Origin: Geothrix sp. 21YS21S-4
GTDB taxonomy: Bacteria; Acidobacteriota; Holophagae; Holophagales; Holophagaceae
Length of the DNA stretch: 64,000 bases
NCBI RefSeq assembly: GCF_030845995.1
Contig: NZ_CP132719.1
Coordinates: 186,001-250,000 of the forward strand
Reading direction: 5' to 3'
Of this stretch, positions 18,353-28,006 are shown piece by piece. The notes under the pieces were generated by a model. That model made no database searches. It was not told where the DNA came from and saw only the letters and a program-made list of their open reading frames with translations. Every line of letters starts with the position of its first letter. Positions within the stretch are counted from its first letter, which is position 1. The translations under genes were made by a program, and so were the position numbers.

Positions 18353-18637
18353 ATGGCACGTTCCCTGAAAAAAGGCCCGTTCATTGACGCCCACCTCCAG
18401 AAGAAGGTGGAAGTCGCCCAGGCGGCCAACGACAAGCGCGTGATCAAGACCTGGTCCCGCCGTTCGACGGTCGTTCCGCAGATGATCGGACTGACCCTCG
18501 CCGTTCACAACGGCAACAAGTTCATTCCTGTGTATGTCACCGAGAACATGATCGGCCACAAGCTGGGCGAATTCGCCCTGACCCGCACCTTCAAGGGGCA
18601 CGCGGGCAAGGCTGACACCAAGGCGAAGGGGAAGTGA
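18353..18637 (+). CDS. rpsS: 30S ribosomal protein S19
   Basis: This 94-residue head protein contacts the A-site finger bridge. The N-terminus [14 protein letters not shown] is diagnostic and sets the ATG at 18353 after TAGGAGG. The frame is open upstream inside rplB but without similarity. [16 protein letters not shown] is the conserved C-terminal segment. Confidence 0.98.
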   Translation: MARSLKKGPFIDAHLQKKVEVAQAANDKRVIKTWSRRSTVVPQMIGLTLAVHNGNKFIPVYVTENMIGHKLGEFALTRTFKGHAGKADTKAKGK

Positions 18638-18639
18638 CG

Positions 18640-18993
18640 ATGGCTGAGATCGTTTCCACCGCCACCGTTCGCCACCTGCGCGGCTCGGCCCAGAAGGCCC
18701 GCCTCGTGGTGGACATGATTCGCGGCAAGCAGGTCGGCGAGGCCCAGTGGGTTCTCACCCAGGCCAAGAAGTACGCCGCCGCCCCCATCCGCAAGCTCCT
18801 GGATTCCGCCGTGGCCAACGCCATCGACAAGAATCCCTCCGTCAACCCCGACGCCCTGATGGTGAAGACCGCCTTCGTGGACGAGGGCTTCCGCATGAAG
18901 CGCGTCCGCCCTGCGCCCATGGGCCGGGCCTACCGGGTCCAGAAGCGCACCTGCCACATCACCATCCAGCTCGCCGCGGCCGGGGAGGAGTAG
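18640..18993 (+). CDS. rplV: 50S ribosomal protein L22
   Basis: This 117-residue protein has a beta-hairpin that lines the exit tunnel (macrolide site). The ATG at 18640 follows AAGGGGAAG at normal spacing; a GTG at 18634 that overlaps the rpsS stop (GTGA) is an in-frame alternative adding two residues. Conserved segments include [15 protein letters not shown] and KRTCHITI. Confidence 0.96.
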   Translation: MAEIVSTATVRHLRGSAQKARLVVDMIRGKQVGEAQWVLTQAKKYAAAPIRKLLDSAVANAIDKNPSVNPDALMVKTAFVDEGFRMKRVRPAPMGRAYRVQKRTCHITIQLAAAGEE

Positions 18994-18995
18994 TC

Positions 18996-19643
18996 ATGGG
19001 TCAGAAGGTCCACCCGTACGGGTTCCGCCTCGTCCATCAGAAGAACTGGCACAGCAAGTGGTTCTCCAAGCGCGAGTACTCCGCGCTGCTGCACGAGGAT
19101 CTCAAGCTGCGCCGCGAACTGAAGAAACAGCTGCACAGCCTCAACGCGATGATCTCGAAGATCGACATCGAGCGCGCCGCGGACAAGGTCACCGTGCGCA
19201 TCTTCACCGCCCGCCCCGGCATCGTGATCGGCCGCAAGGGCGCCGAGATCGACAAGCTGCGCGAAGACCTCCAGAAGCGCCTGAACCGCCCCGTGTCCGT
19301 CGACATCCAGGAGATCAAGAAGCCTGAAGTCGATGCCCAGCTCGTGGCCGAGGGCGTGGCCCAGCAGCTCGAGCGCCGCATCGCCTTCCGCCGCGCGATG
19401 CGCAAGGCTGAGGAAGCCGCGATCCGCTTCGGCGCCAAGGGCTTCAAGATCAAGGTCTCCGGCCGCCTGAACGGCGCCGAGATCGCCCGGACCGAGGACT
19501 ACCTCTCCGGCCAGATGCCCCTGCAGACCATCCGCGCGGGCGTTGACTACGGTTTCGCCGAGGCCCGCACGACCTACGGGATCATCGGCATCAAGGTTTG
19601 GGTGAACCTGGGCGACCAGGTTGCCGAGACCGTGAAGCGCTGA
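18996..19643 (+). CDS. rpsC: 30S ribosomal protein S3
   Basis: This 215-residue protein is at the mRNA entry site. [13 protein letters not shown]-like N-terminus fixes the start at 18996, two bases after rplV. A KH domain (about 40-110, with [15 protein letters not shown]) and the C-terminal domain ([12 protein letters not shown]) are complete; it lacks the basic tail of longer S3 proteins (E. coli 233). Confidence 0.98.
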   Translation: MGQKVHPYGFRLVHQKNWHSKWFSKREYSALLHEDLKLRRELKKQLHSLNAMISKIDIERAADKVTVRIFTARPGIVIGRKGAEIDKLREDLQKRLNRPVSVDIQEIKKPEVDAQLVAEGVAQQLERRIAFRRAMRKAEEAAIRFGAKGFKIKVSGRLNGAEIARTEDYLSGQMPLQTIRAGVDYGFAEARTTYGIIGIKVWVNLGDQVAETVKR

Positions 19644-19652
19644 GGTGACCCT

Positions 19653-20072
19653 ATGCTGATGCCCAAGAAGGTCAAGAACCGCAAAACCCAGAAGGGCCGC
19701 ACGCGCGGCGTCGCCACCCGCGGCAATGATCTCGCCTTCGGCGATTTCGGCCTCAAGGCGATGGAGCACTGCTGGCTCACGAACCGCGAGATCGAAGCCG
19801 CCCGTATCGCCATGACCCGCCACATCAAGCGCGGCGGCAAGATCTGGATCCGCATCTTCCCCGATCGGCCCACCACGTCGAAGCCCGCGGAAACCCGCAT
19901 GGGTTCCGGCAAGGGAGCTCCGGACGGCTGGGTGGCGGTGATCCGCCCCGGTCGCATCCTCTTCGAAATGGAAGGGGTCACCGAGGAAATCGCGCGCGAA
20001 GCCCTGCGGCTCGCCCAGATGAAGTTGTCCGTGGCGTCCGAATTCGTCAGCCGCACGCCGCCGGAGGAGTGA
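19653..20072 (+). CDS. rplP: 50S ribosomal protein L16
   Basis: This 139-residue protein binds near the A-site tRNA elbow. It starts [11 protein letters not shown], matching the family; the ATG two codons later is a possible alternative. The Arg residue hydroxylated in E. coli falls in the conserved RMGSGKGAP segment, which is present. rpmC follows after five bases. Confidence 0.97.
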   Translation: MLMPKKVKNRKTQKGRTRGVATRGNDLAFGDFGLKAMEHCWLTNREIEAARIAMTRHIKRGGKIWIRIFPDRPTTSKPAETRMGSGKGAPDGWVAVIRPGRILFEMEGVTEEIAREALRLAQMKLSVASEFVSRTPPEE

Positions 20073-20077
20073 GAGCC

Positions 20078-20278
20078 ATGTCCAAGAAGAATCCCTTTTC
20101 CGAATTGACCGGCAAGAGCGTCGAGGAGCTCGCGCAGCTGGAGGCCGAACTGGCCGCCAAGCGCTTCACCCTCCGCTTCCAGCACGCCGTGGGCCAGGTC
20201 GAGAACACCGCCGAGATCCGCAAGACTCGCCGGGAACTCGCCCGCGTCAAAACCGCCCTGGCTACCAAGCTGGCCTAG
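20078..20278 (+). CDS. rpmC: 50S ribosomal protein L29
   Basis: This 66-residue two-helix protein sits at the tunnel exit. The ATG at 20078 follows GGAGGAG at good spacing; a GTG at 20069 overlapping the rplP stop is a less likely start. The family pattern ([20 protein letters not shown], then ARVKT) is clear. Confidence 0.96.
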   Translation: MSKKNPFSELTGKSVEELAQLEAELAAKRFTLRFQHAVGQVENTAEIRKTRRELARVKTALATKLA

Positions 20279-20286
20279 GAGATCCC

Positions 20287-20544
20287 ATGAGCCTCGAAAA
20301 CAAGATGATCCGCAACGGCGTCGTGGTCTCCAACAAGGCCGACAAGACCGTGGTGGTGAAGGTGGAGCGCAAGTTCCAGCACCCGCTCTACCACCGCACG
20401 GTCAAGCAGACCGCCAAGTTCATGGCTCACGACGAGACCAACGCCTGCGCCATCGGCGATACGGTCAAGATCGTGGAGACCCGCCCCCTTTCCAAGCGCA
20501 AGCGCTGGATGGTCCTCGAGATCGTCCAGAAGGCCGGCGAGTAA
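20287..20544 (+). CDS. rpsQ: 30S ribosomal protein S17
   Basis: This 85-residue OB-fold protein is a primary binder of the 5' domain of 16S r[22 protein letters not shown] and the [11 protein letters not shown] segment are diagnostic. It starts 8 bases after rpmC behind AGGAG. Confidence 0.98.
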   Translation: MSLENKMIRNGVVVSNKADKTVVVKVERKFQHPLYHRTVKQTAKFMAHDETNACAIGDTVKIVETRPLSKRKRWMVLEIVQKAGE

Positions 20545-20553
20545 GGAGCTCAC

Positions 20554-20922
20554 ATGATCCAGATGGGAACCATGCTCACCGTCGCCGACAATTCCGGCGC
20601 CAAGAAGATCTGCTGCATCCTGCCCCTGGGCGGGGGCGTCGGCAAGATCGCCCAGCTCGGCGACGTGATCACCGCCTCCGTCAAGGAAGCGATCCCCGGC
20701 GGCACCGTCAAGAAGAAGGCCGTGGTGCAGGCGGTGATCGTCCGCCAGCGCAAGGCCTACCGCCGCAAGGACGGCTCCTACATCCGCTTCGACGAGAACG
20801 CCGCCGTCATCATCAAGAAGGATGGCGAGCCCGTCGGGACCCGCGTCTTCGGCCCCGTGGCCCGCGAGCTCCGCGAGCGGAAGTACATGAAGATCGTCTC
20901 CCTCGCCCCTGAGGTGCTGTAA
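20554..20922 (+). CDS. rplN: 50S ribosomal protein L14
   Basis: This 122-residue protein takes part in inter-subunit bridges and is the contact site of silencing factor Rsf[19 protein letters not shown] is the standard N-terminus. TAAGGAG precedes it. Its stop shares one base with the rplX start (TAATG). Confidence 0.98.
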   Translation: MIQMGTMLTVADNSGAKKICCILPLGGGVGKIAQLGDVITASVKEAIPGGTVKKKAVVQAVIVRQRKAYRRKDGSYIRFDENAAVIIKKDGEPVGTRVFGPVARELRERKYMKIVSLAPEVL

Positions 20923-21197
20923 TGGAAGTCACCACCACCAAGATGAAGCTCAAGAAGGGCGACCAGGTCGTCGTCATCGCCGGCAAGGAAAAGGGCAAGA
21001 CCGGAACCATCACCAAGGTCAGCCCCTCCACCAACCGGGTGGTCGTGGCCGGGCTCAACGTGATCAAGAAGGCCACCAAGCCCAATCCCCAGACCGGCGA
21101 GGGCGGCGGAATCGTGGAGAAGGAATCCCCCATCCACGCCTCCAACGTCATGCTGCTCGACCCCACGACCGGCAAGGGCACCCGCAAGCGGGCGTAA
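20922..21197 (+). CDS. rplX: 50S ribosomal protein L24
   Basis: This 91-residue KOW-domain protein starts 50S assembly. [18 protein letters not shown] is the KOW motif. It is coupled to rplN by a one-base overlap. Unusually, it is followed by a 281-base gap with two strong hairpins before rplE, where most bacteria have a few bases. Confidence 0.97.
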   Translation: MEVTTTKMKLKKGDQVVVIAGKEKGKTGTITKVSPSTNRVVVAGLNVIKKATKPNPQTGEGGGIVEKESPIHASNVMLLDPTTGKGTRKRA

Positions 21198-21203
21198 TGT
21201 TCT

Positions 21204-21271
21204 CCGGGGGGTTGCGCTATGCGCACGCCCCCGGACCCCCGGGTTCGGAACGGGCTGAGCCCGCTCCGAAC
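21204..21271 (+). promoter_or_regulatory. Two tandem hairpins between rplX and rplE
   Basis: Hairpin 1 pairs 21204-21217 with 21221-21234 (CCGGGGG against CCCCCGG, then a two-base bulge and TGCGC against GCGCA, loop TAT). Hairpin 2 pairs 21243-21255 with 21259-21271 (GTTCGGA against TCCGAAC, one mismatch, then CGGGC against GCCCG, loop TGA), followed by TCACTGTTTTCC. They may be a partial terminator, an RNA-processing site or a protein-binding leader. The AT-richer stretch after them (21280-21335) could hold a promoter for rplE; TTGATT (21291-21296) is the best -35 but no good -10 is spaced correctly. Confidence 0.5.
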
Positions 21272-21478
21272 TCACTGTTTTCCTGGGAATTTGATTTCTG
21301 CGGAAACGGCTTCTGTGCAAGAATGTTCATTCTGTCCCGTGCGCGGGGCGGAGTTTCCAGGGCGCATCCCGCGCCATGACAACTGAGGTTGGGGGGAAAC
21401 GGGCCGGACCGCCGTCCCAAGCCCCCTCGCTCTCCCGAACCCCTGGGGCATAGCCGCCCCACGGAAATGGAGGAATCC

Positions 21479-22042
21479 ATGACTGCCACGCAAGGCCACG
21501 CGGAGCCCCGCGTCAAGGCTCGCTACCACCAGGAGGTGGTGTCGAAGCTCACGGAGGAATTCGCATTCTCCTCCGCCATGCAGGTTCCCCGCCTGCAGAA
21601 GATCGTCATCAACATGGGCGTCGGCGACGCCATCCAGAACATCAAGGTCCTGGATGTGGCCGTGGACGAGCTGACCGCCATCGCCGGCCAGAAGGCCGTC
21701 GTGCGCAAGGCCAAGAAGAGCGTCGCGCAGTTCAAGCTGCGCGCCGGGATGCCCATCGCCTGCATGGTGACCCTGCGCGGTCCCCGCATGTGGGAGTTCT
21801 TCGACCGCCTCGTCAGCCTTTCCCTTCCCCGCGTCCGCGACTTCCGCGGCGTGCCCACCAAGTCCTTCGACGGCCGCGGCAACTACACCCTCGGCCTCAA
21901 GGACCAGTTGATCTTCCAGGAGATCGACTACTCCAAGGTGGACAAGATGAAGGGCATGAACATCACGTTCGTGACCACCGCCGCCAACGACGCCGAAGCG
22001 CGGGCCCTGCTCGCCCACCTCGGTATGCCCTTCCGCAAATAG
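21479..22042 (+). CDS. rplE: 50S ribosomal protein L5
   Basis: This 187-residue 5S rRNA-binding protein of the central protuberance starts at ATG 21479, seven bases after GGAGG. It has a few extra N-terminal residues compared with the 179-residue E. coli protein. The frame is open upstream across the hairpin region but without similarity. [10 protein letters not shown] and RVRDFRGVP are family motifs. Confidence 0.97.
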   Translation: MTATQGHAEPRVKARYHQEVVSKLTEEFAFSSAMQVPRLQKIVINMGVGDAIQNIKVLDVAVDELTAIAGQKAVVRKAKKSVAQFKLRAGMPIACMVTLRGPRMWEFFDRLVSLSLPRVRDFRGVPTKSFDGRGNYTLGLKDQLIFQEIDYSKVDKMKGMNITFVTTAANDAEARALLAHLGMPFRK

Positions 22043-22060
22043 GCTAAGGAGATCATACCG

Positions 22061-22246
22061 ATGGCCAAGATTTCCAAGATCGTCAAGGATTCGCGCAAGC
22101 CGAAGTTCTCGACCCAGCACCGCAACCGCTGCAAGTGCTGCGGCCGGCCTCGGGGCTTCATGCGCAAGTTTGAACTCTGCCGTCTGTGCTTCCGCAAGTT
22201 CGCCCTCAACGGCGAGCTGCCGGGCGTCCAGAAGTCCAGCTGGTAA
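22061..22246 (+). CDS. rpsN: 30S ribosomal protein S14, zinc-binding type Z
   Basis: This 61-residue protein is the short zinc form, with ligands C24, C27, C40 and C43 (CKCC and CRLC). It is the form found in Bacillus and Thermus; the zinc-free long form is 89-101 residues. It sits in the usual spc operon place, between rplE and rpsH. Confidence 0.97.
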   Translation: MAKISKIVKDSRKPKFSTQHRNRCKCCGRPRGFMRKFELCRLCFRKFALNGELPGVQKSSW

Positions 22247-22258
22247 GGAGAGGGGACC

Positions 22259-22654
22259 ATGCATACCGATCCCATCGCTGACTACCTCACGCGCATTCGC
22301 AACGGCATCATGGCCGGTCACGATGCCGTCGTCGTCCCCGCGTCCAAGATCAAGGCCGGCCTCTGCGGCATCCTGAAGCAGGAGGGCTACATCCACTCCT
22401 ACAAGCAGGTGGAGCACGAGGGCCGCGAGTACCTGATCCTCAACCTGAAGTACGTGAAGGACAAGGAGAACGTGATCCACGGCCTGCGCCGCGTGTCCCG
22501 TCCCGGCCTTCGCATCTACTCCGGCGCGCAGGAGATCCCCGACGTGAACGGGGGCCTCGGCATCGCCATCGTGTCCACCCCGAAGGGTCTCCTGACGGGC
22601 AAGGACGCCAAGAAGCAGAACGTCGGCGGCGAAGTCCTCGCCCACGTCTGGTAA
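22259..22654 (+). CDS. rpsH: 30S ribosomal protein S8
   Basis: This 131-residue protein binds the central domain of 16S rRNA and in E. coli represses the spc operon through a site near rpl[17 protein letters not shown] and the C-terminal GGEVLAHVW are conserved. A perfect seven-pair hairpin (GGGCGGA/TCCGCCC, 22669-22685) lies in the 49-base gap before rplF. Confidence 0.98.
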   Translation: MHTDPIADYLTRIRNGIMAGHDAVVVPASKIKAGLCGILKQEGYIHSYKQVEHEGREYLILNLKYVKDKENVIHGLRRVSRPGLRIYSGAQEIPDVNGGLGIAIVSTPKGLLTGKDAKKQNVGGEVLAHVW

Positions 22655-22703
22655 CCCAATCCTGAAATGGGCGGAACCTCCGCCCTCATCTAAGGAATCC
22701 ACC

Positions 22704-23240
22704 ATGTCTCGAATCGGAAAGAAGCCCGTGACACTGCCCAAGGGCGTGAAGGTCACCGTCACCGGGTCCGAGGCCGTCGTCGAGGGCGCCAAGGGCAAGC
22801 TCACCTGCCCGATCCCCGCGGGGATCACGCTCGACGTCCAGGCCGACTCCGTGAACCTCACCCGCGCCAATGACGAAGCCCAGACCCGGGCCTACCACGG
22901 CCTCACCCGCGCCCTGCTCGGCAACGCCGTCATCGGCGTGACCGACGGCTGGAAGAAGGAACTGGACATCGTCGGCGTCGGCTACAAGGCCGCCATGGAC
23001 GGGGCCAAGCTCAACCTCGAGCTGGGCTACAGCCACCCCATCAAGTACGAGGCGCCCGCCGGCATCCAGATGGCCGTCGAGAAGACCACCCACATCGTCG
23101 TGACCGGCATCGACCGGCAGCTGGTGGGCCAGGTCGCCGCCGACATCCGGAAGTTCCGCAAGCCCGAGCCGTACAAGGGCAAGGGCGTCATGTACACCGG
23201 CGAAGTCATCCGCCGCAAGGCCGGCAAGACCGGGAAGTAA
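22704..23240 (+). CDS. rplF: 50S ribosomal protein L6
   Basis: This 178-residue protein, made of two related domains, sits at the base of the stalk near the sarcin-ricin loop. SRIGKKPVTLPKGV starts it and RKFRKPEPYKGKG(V) is the conserved C-terminal rRNA contact. TAAGGAA precedes the ATG. Confidence 0.98.
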   Translation: MSRIGKKPVTLPKGVKVTVTGSEAVVEGAKGKLTCPIPAGITLDVQADSVNLTRANDEAQTRAYHGLTRALLGNAVIGVTDGWKKELDIVGVGYKAAMDGAKLNLELGYSHPIKYEAPAGIQMAVEKTTHIVVTGIDRQLVGQVAADIRKFRKPEPYKGKGVMYTGEVIRRKAGKTGK

Positions 23241-23249
23241 GGGGAACCC

Positions 23250-23612
23250 ATGGCGAACGACATCAACATTCGACGTGACAAGACCAAGGCCCGCATCCGC
23301 GGCCGCGTGAGCGGCACCCCGGAGCGTCCCCGCCTCACCATCTACAAGAGCCTGAAGCGGATCTACGTGCAGGCGGTGGATGACACCAAGGGCATCACCC
23401 TGGCTTCCGCCAGCAGCCTGGAGAAGGATCTCCGCGGCTCGCTCAAGAACGGCGCCAACATCGAGGCCGCCAAGGCCGTCGGTGCGAGCATTGCCGCCCG
23501 CCTGAAGGAGAAGGGCATCACCTCCGTGGTGTTCGACCGGAACGGCTACGTCTACCACGGCCGCGTCAAGGCGCTGGCTGACAGCGCCCGCGAAGCCGGG
23601 CTCCAGTTCTAG
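23250..23612 (+). CDS. rplR: 50S ribosomal protein L18
   Basis: This 120-residue protein binds 5S rRNA with L5 and L25. [20 protein letters not shown] and [17 protein letters not shown] are the family segments. It lies 9 bases after rplF with AAGGGGAA as ribosome site. Confidence 0.98.
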   Translation: MANDINIRRDKTKARIRGRVSGTPERPRLTIYKSLKRIYVQAVDDTKGITLASASSLEKDLRGSLKNGANIEAAKAVGASIAARLKEKGITSVVFDRNGYVYHGRVKALADSAREAGLQF

Positions 23613-23621
23613 GGGATCACC

Positions 23622-24146
23622 ATGGCGACTGCAGAGCTCAAGGACAACAAAGAAACCCGCAACTCCGAAGCCGGGGAATTCAAGGACCAGGTCATCTACG
23701 TGGGCCGCGTCACCAAGGTGGTAAAGGGGGGCAAGAACTTCTCCTTCTCCGCGCTGGTGGTCGTGGGCGACGGCAACGGCAAGGTCGGCTTCGGCCTCGG
23801 CAAGGCCCTCGAAGTGCCCTCCGCCATCAAGAAGGGCATCGAGAGCGCCAAGCGCAACATGATCAGGGTTCCCCTCACCCCGAACGGCAGCCTGCCGCAC
23901 CCGGTGACGGGCATCTTCGGCTCCGGCAGCGTGCTGCTGAAGCCGGCCCCCGAGGGCACCGGCATCATCGCCGGCGCCGCGGTGCGCGCCATCATGGAGG
24001 CCGCCGGCGTCCACAACGTGATGACGAAGAGCCTGGGCTCCTCCAATCCCCACAACGTGGTTCGCGCCACGTTCGAGGGGCTGAAGGGCCTCATGGATCC
24101 CTACACGGTCCTGACCAACCGGGGCCTGGACCAGGCGGAGGTTTAA
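23622..24146 (+). CDS. rpsE: 30S ribosomal protein S5
   Basis: This 174-residue protein helps in mRNA entry and translational fidelity. It has the double-stranded-RNA-binding-like N-terminal domain ([21 protein letters not shown]) and the C-terminal domain ([34 protein letters not shown]). The N-terminal acidic stretch of about 20 residues before this is slightly longer than usual. Confidence 0.98.
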   Translation: MATAELKDNKETRNSEAGEFKDQVIYVGRVTKVVKGGKNFSFSALVVVGDGNGKVGFGLGKALEVPSAIKKGIESAKRNMIRVPLTPNGSLPHPVTGIFGSGSVLLKPAPEGTGIIAGAAVRAIMEAAGVHNVMTKSLGSSNPHNVVRATFEGLKGLMDPYTVLTNRGLDQAEV

Positions 24147-24147
24147 C

Positions 24148-24345
24148 ATGTCGCAGTTCATCGGCAAGCAGGTGGTGCTGACCCTCAAGCGCTCCATCAT
24201 CTGCACCACTCCCAAGCACCGCGCCTTCATGCAGACCCTCGGTCTGAAGCGGCCCGGCGATACCCGCGAATGCGAATACACCCCCAACGTCCACGGGATG
24301 GTCAAGCTCGTTCCTCATCTCATCGACGTTAAGGTGAAGGGGTAG
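24148..24345 (+). CDS. rpmD: 50S ribosomal protein L30
   Basis: This 65-residue protein starts one base after rpsE. VVLTLKRSIICTTPKHRAFM and the VHGMVKLVPHLI segment identify L30; the sequence is rather divergent and longer than E. coli L30 (59). rplO follows after three bases. Confidence 0.95.
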   Translation: MSQFIGKQVVLTLKRSIICTTPKHRAFMQTLGLKRPGDTRECEYTPNVHGMVKLVPHLIDVKVKG

Positions 24346-24348
24346 GTC

Positions 24349-24825
24349 ATGAAGCTCAACGAACTCAAGCCCGCTGAGGGCGCCACCAAGACTCGGAAGC
24401 GCCTCGGGCGCGGCAAGGGCTCCGGCCTGGGCAAGACCTCCGGCCGCGGCGAAAAGGGCCAGAAGTCCCGCTCCGGCTACCGCAGCAAGCGCGGTTTCGA
24501 GGGCGGCCAGATGCCCCTCGTCCGTCGCCTGCCCAAGCGCGGCTTCACCAACATCTTCGCTCCCGAGACCAAGGAGATCACCCTCAGCCTCATCTCCATC
24601 CACTTCAAGGATGGGGAGACGGTCACCCTCGAGGCGCTCCGCGCCAAGAAGCTGGTGAACTCCCGCGTCGAGAAGATCGTGGTGCTGGCCAGCGGCGAAC
24701 TCACCACCAAGGTGAACGTCGTGGCCGACCGGATTACCAAGGGCGCCCGTGAAGCCATCCTGGCCAAGGGCGGCACCATTCAGGAACCCCGCGCCCAGGA
24801 GTCCAGCGCGAAGTCGGCCGAGTAA
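24349..24825 (+). CDS. rplO: 50S ribosomal protein L15
   Basis: This 158-residue late-assembly protein has the standard Gly/Lys/Arg-rich N-terminal tail (KRLGRGKGSGLGKTSGRGEKGQ) in the 23S interior and a globular C-terminal domain. A Ser/Ala-rich tail of about ten residues extends it beyond the 144-residue E. coli protein. secY follows after six bases. Confidence 0.97.
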   Translation: MKLNELKPAEGATKTRKRLGRGKGSGLGKTSGRGEKGQKSRSGYRSKRGFEGGQMPLVRRLPKRGFTNIFAPETKEITLSLISIHFKDGETVTLEALRAKKLVNSRVEKIVVLASGELTTKVNVVADRITKGAREAILAKGGTIQEPRAQESSAKSAE

Positions 24826-24831
24826 CGGACG

Positions 24832-26187
24832 ATGAGTCGCCTCAAGAACCTCTTCGCCATTCCGGAGCTGCGCAAGCGGCTCCTCTTCACCCTGATCCTC
24901 CTGGCCATCTACCGGCTGGGCGTGCACGTCAGCGTGCCCGGGGTGAACGCCGAGAACCTGCAGGCGGCCCTCCGCCGCGGGGGCGGCGGGCTGTTCGACG
25001 TCGTCGATCTGTTCTCCGGCGGCGCGTTCAAGAAGTTCTCGGTCTTCGCCCTCGGCATCGCCCCCTACATCACGGCCAGCATCGTGCTGCAGTTGATGGG
25101 GGCGGTGGTGCCCTATCTGGAGAACCTCCAGAAGAAGGAAGGCGAGGCCGGCCGGCAGAAGATCAACCAGTGGACCCGCTACCTCACCGTGCTCCTGGCC
25201 TTCGTCCAGGGCCTTGGCATCGCGTCCCTGGCCCAGAGCCAGAACGCGCCTGGCCTCGAGGTGGTGACCAGTTCCCTCTCTCCGACGGGGTTCCGCCTCC
25301 TGGCGGCCTTCACCCTGTCCGTGGGCACGCTGTTCGTCATGTGGATCGGCGAGCAGATCACGGAACGGGGCATCGGGAACGGGATCTCCCTGCTGATCTT
25401 CGCGGGCATCGTGGCGGGCCTGCCCCAGGGCGTGACCACGCTGAGCGTGATGATCGCCCAGTCGCTCAGGAACGCCCCGAACGTTCCGCCTCCGGGCATC
25501 TTCATCCTGCTCATCGCGGCGATGATCGTGGTCCTGCTGGCGGTGGTGATGGTGGAGAACGCCTACCGGCGGATCCCCATCCACTACGCCCGCCGGGCGG
25601 ATTCGGCCGGGATGTCCAGCCAGCGAAGCAGCTACATGCCCCTGAAGCTGAACACCGCCGGCGTGATGCCCGTCATCTTCGCCAGCTCGGTGATCTTCTT
25701 CCCGGCCACCATCGCCCAGTTCACGCGGTGGGAATGGCTGGCCAAGGCGGCCGCCTACGTGAGCCCCCAGACGCATTTCTGGGTCTACACGCCGGTCTTC
25801 GTGAGCGTGGTGATCTTCTTCGCCTTCTTCTACACCAGCATCGTGTTCAACCCCGATGAGACCGCCGAGAACATGAAGCGGTCCGGGGGCTACATTCCCG
25901 GCATCCGGCCGGGCAAGGAAACCAGCGTCTTCATGGACGGGATCCTGTCCAAGCTGACCTTCGTGGGCGCGATCTACCTCGCCCTGGTTTCCCTCGTGCC
26001 CCTGCTCATCACCAACAACATCCAGGGCCTCAACTTCTACTTCGGCGGCACCAGCCTGCTGATCGTGGTGGGCGTGGCCATGGACAGCGCGGCCCAGCTG
26101 GAAAGCCTGCTGGTCATGCGCCGCTACGACGGGTTCCTCGAGAAGGGCCGCATCCGCGGCCGCTCGGCCCGCGGAGGGGCGGCATGA
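24832..26187 (+). CDS. secY: Preprotein translocase subunit SecY
   Basis: This 451-residue protein is the protein-conducting channel of the inner membrane, with ten predicted helices. The plug-region pattern VDLFSGGAFKKFSVFALGIAPYITASI and the C5 loop (GGYIPGIRPGKET) that contacts SecA and the ribosome are present. The stop overlaps adk by four bases (ATGA). Confidence 0.98.
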   Translation: MSRLKNLFAIPELRKRLLFTLILLAIYRLGVHVSVPGVNAENLQAALRRGGGGLFDVVDLFSGGAFKKFSVFALGIAPYITASIVLQLMGAVVPYLENLQKKEGEAGRQKINQWTRYLTVLLAFVQGLGIASLAQSQNAPGLEVVTSSLSPTGFRLLAAFTLSVGTLFVMWIGEQITERGIGNGISLLIFAGIVAGLPQGVTTLSVMIAQSLRNAPNVPPPGIFILLIAAMIVVLLAVVMVENAYRRIPIHYARRADSAGMSSQRSSYMPLKLNTAGVMPVIFASSVIFFPATIAQFTRWEWLAKAAAYVSPQTHFWVYTPVFVSVVIFFAFFYTSIVFNPDETAENMKRSGGYIPGIRPGKETSVFMDGILSKLTFVGAIYLALVSLVPLLITNNIQGLNFYFGGTSLLIVVGVAMDSAAQLESLLVMRRYDGFLEKGRIRGRSARGGAA

Positions 26188-26843
26188 GCCTCACGGCGCA
26201 CATCCTGCTCGGAGCCCCCGGCTCCGGCAAGGGCACCCAGGCCAAGCGCCTGGTGGAAACATTCTCTTTGACTCACCTGTCTACCGGTGACATTCTGAGA
26301 GATGCCGTCTCGAAAGGGACGGAGATCGGCCTGAGGGCGAAAGCCATCATGGCCGAGGGCAAACTGGTGGACGACGACACCGTCAACGGCCTGGTCTTCG
26401 CGCGGCTGCTGGACGAAAGCTCTGACGTGTTGTTCGACGGCTATCCCCGCACCCTGCAGCAAGCTCAGGCCCTGGAAGACTTCCTCTCCTCCAAGGGCAT
26501 GAAGGTGGGTCACGTGGTGCTGGTCGAAGTCCCCCAGGAGGTGCTGGAAGCCCGCGTGGTGGGCCGGCGCGTCTGCAGCAGCAATGCCTGCGGCGCCATC
26601 TACCACCTGGAATCCAAGCCCCCCAGGCAGGCCGGTGTCTGCGACGTGTGCGGAAGTCCCCTGAAGCACCGTTCCGACGACACCTCCGAGGCCTTCCGGA
26701 GCCGGATGGGCGAGTTCAACTCGACCTTCCAGCCGCTCCTCGGCTTCTACAAGCATCGGCCGACCTTCCGGAGCGTGGATGGCAATCGCGCCCCGGAGCT
26801 GGTGTTTGAATCGCTGCGTCACGTCTTCGGAGAACGCGCTTGA
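26184..26843 (+). CDS. adk: Adenylate kinase, zinc-LID type
   Basis: This 219-residue enzyme interconverts ATP, ADP and AMP. P-loop [10 protein letters not shown], the AMP-binding [11 protein letters not shown] segment, and [11 protein letters not shown] are intact. The LID carries four cysteines as in zinc-binding kinases, but the first pair is spaced CSSNAC (four between) rather than the usual CxxC; the second is CDVC. It is coupled to secY at its start and to infA at its end. map, usually located between adk and infA, is missing. Confidence 0.97.
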   Translation: MSLTAHILLGAPGSGKGTQAKRLVETFSLTHLSTGDILRDAVSKGTEIGLRAKAIMAEGKLVDDDTVNGLVFARLLDESSDVLFDGYPRTLQQAQALEDFLSSKGMKVGHVVLVEVPQEVLEARVVGRRVCSSNACGAIYHLESKPPRQAGVCDVCGSPLKHRSDDTSEAFRSRMGEFNSTFQPLLGFYKHRPTFRSVDGNRAPELVFESLRHVFGERA

Positions 26844-27058
26844 GCAAAGAAGAAGCCATTGAGCTCGAAGCCACAGTGGTCGAGGCCTTGCCCAACGCCG
26901 TCTTCCGGGTCGAACTGGAGAACAAGCACCAGGTGCTGGCGCACATCAGCGGAAAGATGCGCAAGAACTTCATCCGCATCCTTCCCGGTGACCGGGTCCT
27001 CGTGGAAGTCACGCCCTACGACCTGTCCCGTGGCCGCATCATCTACCGATTCAAGTAA
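26840..27058 (+). CDS. infA: Translation initiation factor IF-1
   Basis: This 72-residue S1-like OB-fold factor binds the ribosomal A site during initiation. It begins with TTG at 26840, inside the adk stop (TTGA), which gives the standard [21 protein letters not shown]-terminus and exact family length. The rare start and overlap imply translation coupled to adk. Confidence 0.95.
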   Translation: MSKEEAIELEATVVEALPNAVFRVELENKHQVLAHISGKMRKNFIRILPGDRVLVEVTPYDLSRGRIIYRFK

Positions 27059-27076
27059 ACGAAACGAGAGGACACC

Positions 27077-27193
27077 ATGAAAGTTCGGCCCTCCATCAAG
27101 AAGCTGTGCGAGCACTGCAAAGTGGTCCGGCGCGAAGGCATCAACCGGATCATCTGCAAGAAGAACCCCAAGCACAAGCAGCGTCAGGGTTAA
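27077..27193 (+). CDS. rpmJ: 50S ribosomal protein L36, zinc form
   Basis: This 38-residue protein is the smallest ribosomal protein. [17 protein letters not shown] and the ligands C11, C14, C27 and H33 identify the zinc-binding form. It begins behind GAGAGGA, 18 bases after infA, and ends 9 bases before rpsM. Confidence 0.97.
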   Translation: MKVRPSIKKLCEHCKVVRREGINRIICKKNPKHKQRQG

Positions 27194-27202
27194 GGAGACA
27201 CG

Positions 27203-27571
27203 ATGGCACGCATTTCAGGCATTGATCTGCCCATCGGCAAGCGCATCGAGATCGCGCTCACCTACATTTTCGGCATCGGCCGCGCCAAGGCGCACAGCAT
27301 CCTGACCCGCGCGAAGGTTGACTTCGGCACCAAGGTTCGGGATCTGACCGAGGACGAAGTCGGCCGCATCCGCCGCGTCATCACCGCGGAAGAGACGGTG
27401 GAGGGCGACCTCCGCAAGAACATCGCGCTCGACATCAAGCGGCTCATGGACATCGGGTGCTACCGGGGCCTGCGCCACCGGAAGGGCCTGCCCGTCCGCG
27501 GTCAGCGCACGCATACCAACGCCCGCACCCGCAAGGGCAAGCGGCGCACCGTGGCCGGCAAGAAGAAGTAA
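27203..27571 (+). CDS. rpsM: 30S ribosomal protein S13
   Basis: This 122-residue head protein contacts P-site tRNA and L5. [20 protein letters not shown] is the N-terminal hallmark and [14 protein letters not shown] the tRNA-facing tail. It opens the alpha-operon part; AAGGAGA precedes it. Confidence 0.98.
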   Translation: MARISGIDLPIGKRIEIALTYIFGIGRAKAHSILTRAKVDFGTKVRDLTEDEVGRIRRVITAEETVEGDLRKNIALDIKRLMDIGCYRGLRHRKGLPVRGQRTHTNARTRKGKRRTVAGKKK

Positions 27572-27583
27572 GGCGAGGAGCAC

Positions 27584-27991
27584 ATGGCCAAGACCCAGAC
27601 CCGGACCGCCGGCAAGAAGGTGGTCAAGAAGAAGGAAAAGAAGAACGTCCCCCACGGCGTGGCTCACGTCCAGGCGTCCTTCAACAACACGATCATCTCC
27701 ATCTCTGATCCGATGGGGAACATGCTCTGCTGGGCTTCCAGCGGCAACCAGAACTTCCGCGGCACCCGCAAGGGCACGCCCTTCGCAGCCCAGGTGGCCG
27801 CCGGCATCGCCGCCGAAGCCGCCAAGGAGCAGGGCGTCCGCTCGGTCGACGTTCGCGTCAAGGGCCCCGGAGCCGGCCGTGAGAGCGCGATCCGCGCCCT
27901 CAACGCCGCCGGCATCCAGGTGACCAGTATCCGCGACGTCACCCCCATCCCCCACAACGGCTGCCGGCCGCCCAAGCGGCGCCGGGTTTAA
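27584..27991 (+). CDS. rpsK: 30S ribosomal protein S11
   Basis: This 135-residue platform protein has a basic Lys-rich N-terminal tail of about 20 residues before the core ([17 protein letters not shown]). [14 protein letters not shown] and the C-terminal [12 protein letters not shown] are conserved. Confidence 0.98.
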   Translation: MAKTQTRTAGKKVVKKKEKKNVPHGVAHVQASFNNTIISISDPMGNMLCWASSGNQNFRGTRKGTPFAAQVAAGIAAEAAKEQGVRSVDVRVKGPGAGRESAIRALNAAGIQVTSIRDVTPIPHNGCRPPKRRRV

Positions 27992-28006
27992 GAGAGGAGG
28001 AGAGAC

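Noticed and set aside
22686-24305. A 539-codon antisense frame over rplF to rpmD
   Set aside because: Same artefact; composition is low-complexity and no ribosome site is present.
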